From a bacterium (GTDB lineage: Bacteria; Electryoneota; RPQS01), in assembly GCA_028711875.1 (NCBI GenBank), contig JAQTRJ010000086.1, positions 1 through 7,822 on the forward strand: a stretch of 7,822 bases of DNA, given 5' to 3'. Positions 1 to 6,443 of the stretch are shown one piece after another; the first letter of the stretch is position 1; each line of letters begins with the position of its first letter. The notes below the pieces were generated by a model. The model was given only the letters and a program-made list of their open reading frames with translations, was not told where the DNA came from and made no database searches. Made by a program: the position numbers and the translations under genes.

Positions 1-194
1 GGAAGTGTCACGGTGCCGCGCACCACCTGATCGGCCTTCTTCGGATCCACTCCCAGCCGAATCGAAATTTCCACCGTCTCGTCGAACTTGGCCGGAGCCG
101 TCTTTTTCAGCTGCTCCACAGCTTCGCTCAGTCCCAGTTCGCGGCGGCGATCCGTCAGTTTTTCGTTGGCGCGTACGCGCTTAGATGCCTTCAA
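1..194 (-). CDS. rplA: 50S ribosomal protein L1, N-terminal part (cut by window edge)
   Basis: L1 forms the mobile L1 stalk of the large ribosomal subunit at the E site and, in many bacteria, represses its own operon by binding its mRNA. Only the first 64 codons are present. The translation begins [13 protein letters not shown] and contains features typical of L1: a basic start, an 'EAVEQLKK' helix, '[16 protein letters not shown]', and '[13 protein letters not shown]'. The start is a TTG at 192-194, chosen because AAGGAG lies 8 nt upstream (203-208) and no ATG is in frame nearby. It follows rplK after 54 nt, the usual L11-L1 order, so cotranscription is likely. Family identity is secure; the exact start is somewhat less so. 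Confidence 0.93.
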   Translation of the reverse strand, partial: MKASKRVRANEKLTDRRRELGLSEAVEQLKKTAPAKFDETVEISIRLGVDPKKADQVVRGTVTL

Positions 195-202
195 ATCCTG
201 TT

Positions 203-208
203 CTCCTT
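203..208 (-). promoter_or_regulatory. Shine-Dalgarno site of rplA
   Basis: The minus strand reads AAGGAG here, 8 nt before the TTG at 192-194. This is a near-ideal ribosome binding site and decides the TTG start of rplA. Confidence 0.75.
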
Positions 209-248
209 GCTGGTGCGAACGGCTCAGGCGAGCCTCCCAGCAGCGACG

Positions 249-674
249 TTATTCCTGAATGGTAATGCCCATGGAACGCGCCGTGCCTTCCACCATCCGC
301 ATGGCGTTCTCGACGTCGTTCGCGTTTAAATCTTTCATCTTCAATTCGGCGATCTGCCGCACCTGCGCGCGCGTCACCGCGCCCACTTTCGTGCGGTTGG
401 GTACGCCCGAGCCTTTCTCGACTCCCAGAGCCTTGGTCAACAGCACCGCCGCGGGCGGACTCTTGGTCACGAACGAAAAACTCTTGTCCTGATACACCGT
501 GATGACGACGGGAATCGTCATCCCCGCTTCCTTCTCGGTGCGCGCGTTGAACTGCTTGCAGAACTCCATGATGTTGACCTGCTTCTGACCGAGAGCGGGT
601 CCCACCGGCGGGGCAGGCGTCGCCTTGCCGGCCGGCAGTTGGAGTCTGATGAAGCCCGTGATCTTCTTTGCCAT
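249..674 (-). CDS. rplK: 50S ribosomal protein L11
   Basis: L11 binds 23S rRNA in the GTPase-associated centre, helps elongation factors act and is needed for RelA activation in bacteria that have it. The 141-residue length matches the family exactly. The N-terminal domain shows the proline-rich switch '[17 protein letters not shown]' (residues 14-30), followed by '[14 protein letters not shown]'. The C-terminal rRNA-binding domain has '[13 protein letters not shown]', '[14 protein letters not shown]' and ends '[10 protein letters not shown]'. The ATG start at 672-674 has only a weak upstream purine stretch (AGAGA). It lies between nusG (60 nt upstream) and rplA, as in most bacteria. The stop is TAA. 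No anomalies seen. Confidence 0.98.
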   Translation of the reverse strand: MAKKITGFIRLQLPAGKATPAPPVGPALGQKQVNIMEFCKQFNARTEKEAGMTIPVVITVYQDKSFSFVTKSPPAAVLLTKALGVEKGSGVPNRTKVGAVTRAQVRQIAELKMKDLNANDVENAMRMVEGTARSMGITIQE

Positions 675-734
675 GATTCTCTATGCGATTGCGTCGTGGA
701 TATTCGATGAATGAAACCAGCGGACGGCCGCGGC

Positions 735-1307
735 CTACGTCGTTAAATCGGTGGAGACCTGCAGGAAATCGAGTTCGATCGGCGTCGAGCGTCCGAAAAT
801 CGAAACCATCACCTTGACCTTGCGCTTCTCGACGTTGATGTCGCGCACGACCCCGCTGAAATCCTTGAACGGGCCGTCAATCACCTTGATGCTGTCGCCC
901 ACCATGAATGGGACTTCCACCACCTGCGCTCCGGCCGCGCGATCCACGTGACCGAGAATCCGATCCACTTCCGACCGGCGCAGCGGCTGCGGACGATTCC
1001 TCGGGCCGACGAAGTTGATGACCTGCGGTGTGTTCGTGATTAAGTGCTCGGTGGCTTTATTGATGAGCATCTCCACCAGCATATAGCCGGGAAAAAACAC
1101 CCGCGTCTTGGTCTTCTTCTTCCCGTCCCGCATCTCGACTACGTCTTCCTTCGGAATCAGCACTTGCGTGACCTGATCCTCGAGCTTCAGACGCTTCACC
1201 TCTTCCATCAGGAACGAGCGGATTTTCTCCTCTTGCCCGGTGAAAACGTGAATCACGTACCAGGCCAGTTCGCCTTCGGCGGGAGCGGTGTCGGTGGTCG
1301 CAAACAC
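735..1307 (-). CDS. nusG: Transcription termination/antitermination factor NusG
   Basis: NusG binds RNA polymerase through its NGN domain and contacts Rho or ribosomal protein S10 through its KOW domain. The 190 residues have the usual two-domain layout. The NGN domain begins at 'AWYVIHVFTGQEEKI' (about residues 15-29) and includes 'FFPGYMLVEM' and 'VINFVGPRNRPQPL'. The KOW domain follows with 'FMVGDSIKVIDGPFKDFSG' and ends 'GRSTPIELDFLQV'. The start is GTG at 1305-1307, because no ATG is available before the NGN domain. It gives a short acidic N-terminal extension (FATTDTAPAEGE). Only 5 nt separate it from the methyltransferase stop, and the possible SD (AAAAGGG) lies inside the end of that gene, which suggests translational coupling. 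The stop is TAG. Confidence 0.97.
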   Translation of the reverse strand: MFATTDTAPAEGELAWYVIHVFTGQEEKIRSFLMEEVKRLKLEDQVTQVLIPKEDVVEMRDGKKKTKTRVFFPGYMLVEMLINKATEHLITNTPQVINFVGPRNRPQPLRRSEVDRILGHVDRAAGAQVVEVPFMVGDSIKVIDGPFKDFSGVVRDINVEKRKVKVMVSIFGRSTPIELDFLQVSTDLTT

Positions 1308-1312
1308 GATGG

Positions 1313-2221
1313 TTAGGTTGCCCTTTTCGTTGCGAAATACAATTCGGAAGAGCCGTGGCCCCCGAAAATTCCCTGAAGATAACTCGAAAGTCCGTGCCCG
1401 CCCGCCCGCAGAAAGCGAAACGCTCCGCCCCGCTCTGAAAGCAGGCTATGGTAGAATGCGTCGAAGGCCACCGCTCCCGCGTGCCGGGCAACAAATCCCA
1501 TTTGTCCAAGCAGGGCGAGCATGACCGGCGGTTCGAAATGGTACAGATGGCGCGGCGTATCCCAGGCCACCCACTCCGATCCGTAAATTCTCGCGTCGCG
1601 TGACAAGGGATTGGGAACCGCGATCGCGAGCCGTCCTCCCGCGCGGAGTAAATCATGCAGCCGCGCGAGATTCCCCCGCAAGTCCGGCACGTGTTCCAAA
1701 ACGTGCCACAGCACAATCAAATCGAACGGTTTTTCCGCATCGGGAACGTCGTGGATTGTGCCCGTCCAGATCGTCACGCCCTGCGCTGTCCGCGCGTACT
1801 CGGCCGCTTGCGCGTCCGGTTCCACGCCCCGCACGTCGAAGCCCCGTCCGTTCAGCGCCGCCAGCAGCTCGCCGGTGGCACAGCCTACGTCCAGGCACTT
1901 TCCCCCGCTTGGAATTCCCCGCGCGATCCGCGCGGCCTTTCGGGCCACGGTAAACCGCCGCACGAACCGGTAGAGCATCGCGAACGCGCTCGCCTGATCG
2001 CGGCTGCTCAGAAACGGATCGTAACCCTCACCGTAGAACAAGCCGAGGGTGGCCGCCTCCGGCCGCGGGTTCAGAAAGAGCAGACGACACCGCGTGCAGC
2101 GGACAATCGCATATGTCCGTCCGGGGATCGTGTCGAACCGATCCCCGACCTCCCGTTCCGTTCGATAGTCCGGGGAACCGCAAGCCGGGCAGGAGACCGT
2201 TTCAAATGACAGCGACTCCAG
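1313..2221 (-). CDS. Zinc-ribbon class I SAM-dependent methyltransferase, start unclear
   Basis: This is a probable SAM-dependent methyltransferase of unknown substrate. Counting from a putative CTG start at 2219-2221 (302 residues), residues 11-14 (CPAC) and 42-45 (CTRC) form a zinc ribbon. It is followed by 'LLFLNPRP' and 'LGLFYGEGY', a layout common in methyltransferases with an N-terminal zinc ribbon. The Rossmann SAM-binding motif is 'CLDVGCATGE' (about 109-118). The acidic residue after beta-2 is in 'GVEPD', and the post-motif is 'FDLIVLWHVLEHVPD' with 'VPNPLSRD' later. The frame runs open back to the secE TAG at 2231-2233, but no ATG, GTG or TTG occurs before the first cysteine. The first conventional start, TTG at 2039-2041, would delete the whole ribbon. 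CTG at 2219 has a weak AGAG 7 nt upstream; CTG at 2210 is an alternative. Position between secE and nusG, with 5 nt to nusG, implies cotranscription. This position is unusual. Confidence 0.82.
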   Translation of the reverse strand: MESLSFETVSCPACGSPDYRTEREVGDRFDTIPGRTYAIVRCTRCRLLFLNPRPEAATLGLFYGEGYDPFLSSRDQASAFAMLYRFVRRFTVARKAARIARGIPSGGKCLDVGCATGELLAALNGRGFDVRGVEPDAQAAEYARTAQGVTIWTGTIHDVPDAEKPFDLIVLWHVLEHVPDLRGNLARLHDLLRAGGRLAIAVPNPLSRDARIYGSEWVAWDTPRHLYHFEPPVMLALLGQMGFVARHAGAVAFDAFYHSLLSERGGAFRFLRAGGHGLSSYLQGIFGGHGSSELYFATKRAT

Positions 2222-2230
2222 AACGCCGCT

Positions 2231-2413
2231 CTACAGAATGAGTTCCAAAGCCAGAGACAGCAACCTGTCGACCGCAAACACCGCGATCGCAATGATAAAG
2301 GAAACCACCAACACGATCCGGGCGGATTCCATCATCTCAGCGCGGGTCGGCCACGTCACTTTGGCCATCTCGGCGCGAACCAAACCAAAATAATCAATCA
2401 GTTTCTTGAACAT
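2231..2413 (-). CDS. secE: Preprotein translocase subunit SecE
   Basis: SecE clamps SecY in the inner-membrane SecYEG channel that exports unfolded proteins. The 60-residue form is the short single-span type found in most bacteria outside the enterics. An amphipathic N-terminal helix (FKKLIDYFGLVRAEM) precedes the signature 'KVTWPTRAEMMES' (residues 18-30). One membrane span follows (about 32-52, IVLVVSFIIAIAVFAV...). The ATG at 2411-2413 lies only 25 nt after the tRNA-Trp 3' end, with just a weak purine stretch (GAGA) upstream. No rpmG (L33) gene lies between tuf and secE, although many bacteria have one there. The TAG stop is in the same frame as the downstream methyltransferase. Confidence 0.96.
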   Translation of the reverse strand: MFKKLIDYFGLVRAEMAKVTWPTRAEMMESARIVLVVSFIIAIAVFAVDRLLSLALELIL

Positions 2414-2438
2414 ATCTGTCTCGGAAGAAACCGGCTTG

Positions 2439-2513
2439 TGGCACGGCCGGAGGGACTCGAACCCCCAACAACCGGTTTTGGAGACCGGGACTCTACCATT
2501 GAGCTACGGCCGT
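2439..2513 (-). tRNA. trnW: tRNA-Trp (CCA anticodon), 3' CCA encoded
   Basis: The minus strand folds as a cloverleaf. The acceptor is ACGGCCG paired with CGGCCGT, the D arm is GCTC/GAGT, and the anticodon stem CCGGT/ACCGG carries loop CTCCAAA, giving anticodon CCA. The T arm is GGGGG-TTCGAGT-CCCTC. The discriminator is G (2442), as expected for tRNA-Trp. Positions 2439-2441 encode the 3' CCA, unlike the four other tRNAs in the window. It sits between tuf and secE, a common location, so it is probably cut from the tuf-secE transcript. Confidence 0.96.
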
Positions 2514-2519
2514 AGGGCC

Positions 2520-2536
2520 CGGCTCCCGCCGAGCCG
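2520..2536 (-). other. Short hairpin between tuf and tRNA-Trp
   Basis: A 6-bp inverted repeat (cggctc / gagccg, 5-nt loop) lies 13 nt after the tuf stop and 6 nt before the tRNA-Trp 5' end. No T run follows it on the minus strand, so it does not look like an intrinsic terminator. It may be a processing or mRNA 3'-end-protecting hairpin. Confidence 0.45.
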
Positions 2537-2549
2537 AATCTGTCCGATC

Positions 2550-3740
<1,191 letters not shown>

Positions 3741-3750
3741 GCTGGTTCAT

Positions 3751-3756
3751 CCTCCT
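3751..3756 (-). promoter_or_regulatory. Shine-Dalgarno site of tuf
   Basis: The minus strand reads AGGAGG, 10 nt before the tuf ATG. An ATG at 3748-3750 directly after it is out of frame and closer than is usual for initiation, so the ATG at 3738-3740 is preferred. Confidence 0.7.
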
Positions 3757-3803
3757 CAGAAAGGCTGACACTATTGTATGATAATTGTTTGCCGTCGAAC
3801 TCG

Positions 3804-3876
<73 letters not shown>

Positions 3877-3955
3877 AAAGGCCGTCAATCCTTCTCATCT
3901 CCCTCCGCGTGCGGGGGGATCAAAGGGGGATCGTGGCCGACCAGCATCCCTTTTG

Positions 3956-4028
3956 AGCGGGCGACGAGACTCGAACCCGCGACCCTCAGCTTGGAAGGCT
4001 GATGCTCTACCAACTGAGCTACGCCCGC
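3956..4028 (-). tRNA. trnG: tRNA-Gly (UCC anticodon)
   Basis: The minus strand has acceptor GCGGGCG/CGCCCGC, D arm GCTC/GAGC, and anticodon loop CTTCCAA, giving anticodon TCC. The T arm is GCGGG-TTCGAGT-CTCGT. The discriminator is U, as expected for bacterial tRNA-Gly. CCA is not encoded. It is the third tRNA of the cluster. The 79-nt spacer to tRNA-Thr(GGU) holds only a short direct repeat of GGGGGATC. Confidence 0.97.
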
Positions 4029-4132
4029 ATAAAAAAGTGCGAAAAAGAGCCCCCTTAGATGACTTGCCACTCCAAATTGTCATCGTAAGGCCCGAATCTA
4101 CAGTATATTCACGGATCCCTTCGGTAGGATCG

Positions 4133-4215
4133 TGGTGGCGGATGGATTCGAACCACCGTAGGCGTCTGCCAGCAGATTTACAGTCTGCCCCCTTTAGCCA
4201 CTCGGGCACGCCACC
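4133..4215 (-). tRNA. trnY: tRNA-Tyr (GUA anticodon)
   Basis: This is a class II tRNA of 83 nt. The acceptor is GGTGGCG/CGCCACC with discriminator A, and the anticodon stem GCAGA/TCTGC holds loop CTGTAAA, giving anticodon GTA. A long variable arm (TGGCAGACGCCTAC) follows, as expected for bacterial tRNA-Tyr, then T arm GGTGG-TTCGAAT-CCATC. CCA is not encoded. It is the second tRNA of the cluster, 104 nt before tRNA-Gly. Confidence 0.97.
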
Positions 4216-4239
4216 AATTGGATGCCTCCGCCAGAAAAC

Positions 4240-4252
4240 AAGCCTACGGCTT
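4240..4252 (-). other. Hairpin between tRNA-Thr(UGU) and tRNA-Tyr
   Basis: AAGCC and GGCTT pair around a 3-nt loop. On the minus strand the stem is followed by GTTTTC, so it resembles a weak intrinsic terminator or an RNase processing hairpin inside the tRNA operon. The stem is too short to call a real terminator. Confidence 0.35.
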
Positions 4253-4263
4253 ATTTTGCTCAG

Positions 4264-4336
4264 AGCTGGCGACAGGACTTGAACCCGCAACCGGTTGATT
4301 ACAAATCAACTGCTCTACCAATTGAGCTACGCCAGC
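4264..4336 (-). tRNA. trnT: tRNA-Thr (UGU anticodon)
   Basis: The minus strand folds with acceptor GCTGGCG/CGCCAGC, D arm GCTC/GAGC, and anticodon stem GTTGA/TCAAC around loop TTTGTAA, giving anticodon TGT. The T loop is TTCAAGT. The discriminator is U; CCA is not encoded. It is the first gene after the probable operon promoter (-35 at 4394-4399). Confidence 0.97.
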
Positions 4337-4344
4337 GGCGAAAT

Positions 4345-4364
4345 TTGACTTCCCGAAAAGTCAA
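4345..4364. repeat. 7-bp inverted repeat at the expected transcript start of the tRNA operon
   Basis: TTGACTT (4345-4351) and AAGTCAA (4358-4364) are perfect inverted repeats with a 6-nt spacer. They begin at about +1 of the predicted transcript and end 8 nt before the tRNA-Thr(UGU) 5' end. It could be a leader hairpin processed with the tRNA, or an operator. I do not recognise a known regulator site. Confidence 0.5.
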
Positions 4365-4370
4365 GACCCT

Positions 4371-4399
4371 AAGTTAAAAACAAGCAATATATTTGTCAA
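4371..4399 (-). promoter_or_regulatory. Probable sigma70-type promoter of the tRNA-tuf operon
   Basis: On the minus strand a perfect TTGACA (4394-4399) is followed after 17 nt by TAACTT (4371-4376), a partial -10 box. The next bases (AGGGTC) form a GC-rich discriminator, as found in stringently controlled stable-RNA promoters. The region is AT-rich and lies between cysS and the first tRNA gene, where an operon promoter is expected. The expected start point is near 4364. Confidence 0.65.
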
Positions 4400-4468
4400 G
4401 TACCGTGTGAAATTATCAGTATTTTATATTCAACAGTTTGCCGATCTTTCCACACTGAGGCGTGTCCT

Positions 4469-5872
4469 CTACTCCTTACGCCTCCACGCCGTTCCCCCCG
4501 CCCGGTCCTCGATGACGACGTTCCGTGCGGCCAGCTCGTCCCGAATGCGATCCGCCTCCTTCCAATCCTTGTTCGTGCGCGCCGCCGTCCGGGCTGCGAT
4601 CAGAGCCTCGATGTCTTCATCTTTTTCATCGCTTTCTGCGTCCACGTCGAGAAATCCCAGCACACTGTCCAGCCGCCGCATGGCCTCCAGAACCAGCGCT
4701 GCCTCCACCTTGCCGATCTTCCCCGCTCCGCACAGCACGTTGATCTCCCGCACAAGGCTAAATACCGCCGCCAGTGCCTCGGGATAGTTAAAATCGTCGT
4801 CCAGCGCCGCCCGGAACTCCGCCTCGGACTTCGCGATCGCCGCGCGCGCCTCGGTCTCGCCCCCCGCGCCTTCGCTGAGCCGCAGGTTTCTCAGGCAGCA
4901 GTCGAGCCGATCCAGCGCCGCCCGCGCGCCTTCCAATCCGGCAACCGTAAAATTGAGCTGCTGGCGGTAGTGACCGGCCATCAGCGCGTAGCGAATCTCG
5001 CGCGGCTTCCAGCCCTTGTCTACCAAATCCGAGAGCGTAAAGAAATTCCCCAGAGACTTCGACATCTTGTCGCTCTCGATCATCAGAAATTCCGAGTGCA
5101 GCCAGTAGCGCGCGAGCTTTTTTCCGGTCGCGCCCTCCGTCTGCGCGATTTCATTCTGATGGTGCGGGAAAATCAGGTCTACGCCGCCGAGGTGAATATC
5201 GAACGCTTCGCCGAGATATTTCAGCGACATGGCCGAGCACTCGAGGTGCCAGCCCGGTCGGCCCTTCCCGATCTCCGTCTCCCAGAATACGTCGCCGTCC
5301 GACTCTTCCCACGATTTCCACAGAGCGAAATCGCGCGGATCTTCTTTTTGATACTCGTCGGCGGCCACCCGCTCCACCTGCCGCATCCCCTCCGTGTCGA
5401 GATGCGCGAGTTCTCCGTAACTCGGAAACGCGCTCACGCGGAAATACCACGAGCCTTTCGATTCATACGCGAGTCCCTTATCCCGCAGCCGCGTGACGAT
5501 TCCCACCATTTCGCGAATGTGTTCGGTGGCTTTGGGAGCGATGTCGGGCGGAGCGATCCTGAGCGCCGCGCAGTCGTCGAGAAAACATTTCGTGTAGCGC
5601 TCGGTGAACTCCCGCATCGGCACGCCGTCCTTGTGCGCGCCGGCGATGGTCTTGTCGTCAATGTCGGTGATGTTCATCGCCGCCGTCACCTGATAGCCGC
5701 TGTACCGCAGATACCGCCGCACCAGATCGCTGAATAAAAACGTGCGGAAATTTCCGATATGCGCGCGGTTATAGACCGTCGGCCCGCACGTGTACATCGC
5801 CACCTTGCCCGCGTCTCGTGGAACAAACTCCTCGACCTGTCTCGTCAGCGTGTTGAAAAATCGAAGTGCCAT
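4469..5872 (-). CDS. cysS: Cysteinyl-tRNA synthetase
   Basis: This class I aminoacyl-tRNA synthetase attaches cysteine to tRNA-Cys in the cytoplasm. The 467-residue length is typical. Catalytic signatures are HIGN at 38-41 (the HIGH motif) and KMSKS at 269-273. Zinc ligands that discriminate cysteine are visible as C29 (YTCGPTVYN), C212 (HLECSAM), H237 and E241 (FPHHQNE). 'MNITDIDDKTI' (66-76) is a family hallmark. The C-terminal part is helical with 'RTAARTNKDWKEADRIRDEL', typical of the tRNA-binding end. The ATG at 5870-5872 has only a weak GAG upstream. The gene stands after a 684-bp gap and before the tRNA operon. The stop is TAG, with no clear terminator behind it. Confidence 0.98.
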   Translation of the reverse strand: MALRFFNTLTRQVEEFVPRDAGKVAMYTCGPTVYNRAHIGNFRTFLFSDLVRRYLRYSGYQVTAAMNITDIDDKTIAGAHKDGVPMREFTERYTKCFLDDCAALRIAPPDIAPKATEHIREMVGIVTRLRDKGLAYESKGSWYFRVSAFPSYGELAHLDTEGMRQVERVAADEYQKEDPRDFALWKSWEESDGDVFWETEIGKGRPGWHLECSAMSLKYLGEAFDIHLGGVDLIFPHHQNEIAQTEGATGKKLARYWLHSEFLMIESDKMSKSLGNFFTLSDLVDKGWKPREIRYALMAGHYRQQLNFTVAGLEGARAALDRLDCCLRNLRLSEGAGGETEARAAIAKSEAEFRAALDDDFNYPEALAAVFSLVREINVLCGAGKIGKVEAALVLEAMRRLDSVLGFLDVDAESDEKDEDIEALIAARTAARTNKDWKEADRIRDELAARNVVIEDRAGGTAWRRKE

Positions 5873-5895
5873 AGCTCAGATGTTTCTATTGTAGC

Positions 5896-5920
5896 GACAC
5901 AGCTTGCTGTGTCCTCTTTT
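5896..5920 (+). terminator. Hairpin with T-rich tail, terminator-like on the plus strand
   Basis: GACACAG and CTGTGTC (arms 5896-5902 and 5907-5913, loop CTTG) are followed by CTCTTTT. This looks like an intrinsic terminator for plus-strand transcription, but no plus-strand gene ends here. On the minus strand it would lie in the cysS leader, 24 nt before the start codon. Confidence 0.4.
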
Positions 5921-5955
5921 TCTTGTCGGAGCCGATTGCCTCGCCCATTGTAGAT

Positions 5956-5976
5956 GCAAACGGCAGTTTGCTTTTT
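5956..5976 (+). terminator. Second terminator-like hairpin on the plus strand
   Basis: GCAAAC (5956-5961) and GTTTGC (5966-5971) form a 6-bp stem with loop GGCA, directly followed by a run of five T. It has the form of an intrinsic terminator on the plus strand with no plus-strand gene before it. On the minus strand the A run precedes the stem, so it would not terminate in that direction. Confidence 0.4.
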
Positions 5977-6006
5977 CCGCCGGGCCGGGCAGCGTAGAAT
6001 CCCGGT

Positions 6007-6026
6007 GGTGACTCTCCAGAGTCACC
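6007..6026. repeat. 9-bp inverted repeat
   Basis: GGTGACTCT and AGAGTCACC are perfect arms around CC. As RNA the likely fold is 8 bp with a 4-nt loop (TCCA). It is one of the hairpins clustered in this gap. Confidence 0.6.
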
Positions 6027-6150
6027 CCGCACCGCGCGCAATCCGGCCGGACTCTTCCGACGGTCGGAGACCGCCGCTAGTGCTGCTTCTAAGAAGGTTT
6101 TCGCGCTACGGATGCCGCGGCGGCCGCTTGCGCCCGCCCGTCATCGCCGG

Positions 6151-6170
6151 GGCATGCGTCCTCGCGTGCC
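6151..6170. repeat. 8-bp hairpin with TCCT loop
   Basis: GGCATGCG and CGCGTGCC pair with one wobble around a TCCT loop (6159-6162). The same TCCT loop occurs in the left arm of the cloverleaf at 6373-6386. Confidence 0.5.
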
Positions 6171-6180
6171 CGGAATCCCC

Positions 6181-6240
6181 GTCGCCAAGACCGGGACCAT
6201 ATCCCTAACCGTCGCCGAGCAGGGACTGTGTCCCTGCCGG
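6181..6240. repeat. Two diverged 30-bp direct copies, each with a hairpin
   Basis: Both 6181-6210 and 6211-6240 begin GTCGCC and continue with a similar purine-rich stretch and a GGGAC...TCCCT core. In the second copy GCAGGGAC and GTCCCTGC (6219-6237) form a perfect 8-bp stem with a TGT loop. In the first copy the equivalent stem is weaker (GGGA/TCCC). Confidence 0.4.
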
Positions 6241-6280
6241 AATCTCTCCCCTCAACATACCATCCCGGACGACGCTTCTT

Positions 6281-6302
6281 CCCACACGCCGGAGCGTGTG
6301 GG
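6281..6302. repeat. 9-bp hairpin with CGGA loop
   Basis: CCCACACGC (6281-6289) and GCGTGTGGG (6294-6302) are perfect arms around CGGA. The same four-base loop appears in the right arm of the cloverleaf (6408-6411). No T run follows on either strand. Confidence 0.65.
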
Positions 6303-6363
6303 CTAGTGGGCCAAGAAACGCGGGCGTCCAGAATCTCGATTCCGATTCTCCTAACCGTTCCCC

Positions 6364-6425
6364 CGCCGTTGTCGGTCTCCTGACCGGCAATGGCGCCATT
6401 GCGGCTCCGGAGAGCCACAACGGCG
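6364..6425. other. 62-nt perfect cloverleaf-forming element
   Basis: The segment folds by Watson-Crick pairs only. The outer stem is CGCCGTTGT (6364-6372) with ACAACGGCG (6417-6425). Inside it three hairpins follow one another with no unpaired base at the junction: CGGTC/GACCG with loop TCCT (6373-6386), GCAATG/CATTGC with loop GCGC (6387-6402), and GGCTC/GAGCC with loop CGGA (6403-6416). All 62 bases except the three 4-nt loops are paired (25 bp). It is close to symmetric, so both strands could form it. It lacks tRNA features such as a T-loop sequence. It could be an RNA element in the pgsA 3' region, a DNA cruciform site, or a small REP-like element. Confidence 0.7.
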
Positions 6426-6443
6426 ACTATTTAACTACCCCCC

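Noticed and set aside
1313..2041. Methyltransferase starting at TTG 2039-2041
   Set aside because: This would cut off the CxxC...CxxC zinc ribbon and start inside the conserved LFY segment; GGAGG is 14 nt away, which is too far. Kept only as an alternative.
1600..2209. Overlapping plus-strand frames opposite the methyltransferase
   Set aside because: They are Arg/Pro/Ser-rich complements of the methyltransferase; the minus strand carries clear SAM-binding motifs.
3757..3803. Separate tuf promoter (TACAAT on the minus strand)
   Set aside because: A -10-like box exists near 3773 but no acceptable -35 is found at 16-18 nt; cotranscription with the tRNAs is simpler.
4114..4131. GATCC/GGATC inverted repeat between tRNA-Tyr and tRNA-Gly
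   Set aside because: Only 5 bp with an 8-nt loop and no T run; too weak to call a terminator or operator.
4970..5737. Plus-strand frame of 255 codons opposite cysS
   Set aside because: It is a shadow of the strongly supported cysS gene with Arg/His-rich translation and no recognisable domain.
5873..6100. T-box or other riboswitch in front of cysS
   Set aside because: No T-box antiterminator core (TGGNACCGCG) or other known aptamer motif is visible, and the hairpins have their T runs on the wrong strand.
5954..6418. Small frames in the cysS-pgsA gap (64-109 codons, both strands)
   Set aside because: They are low-complexity, overlap in several frames, cross the inverted repeats and have no convincing ribosome binding sites.
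6364..6425. tRNA or tRNA remnant at the cloverleaf
   Set aside because: The arm lengths are wrong, all loops are 4 nt, and there is no TTC-type T loop or 7-nt anticodon loop.
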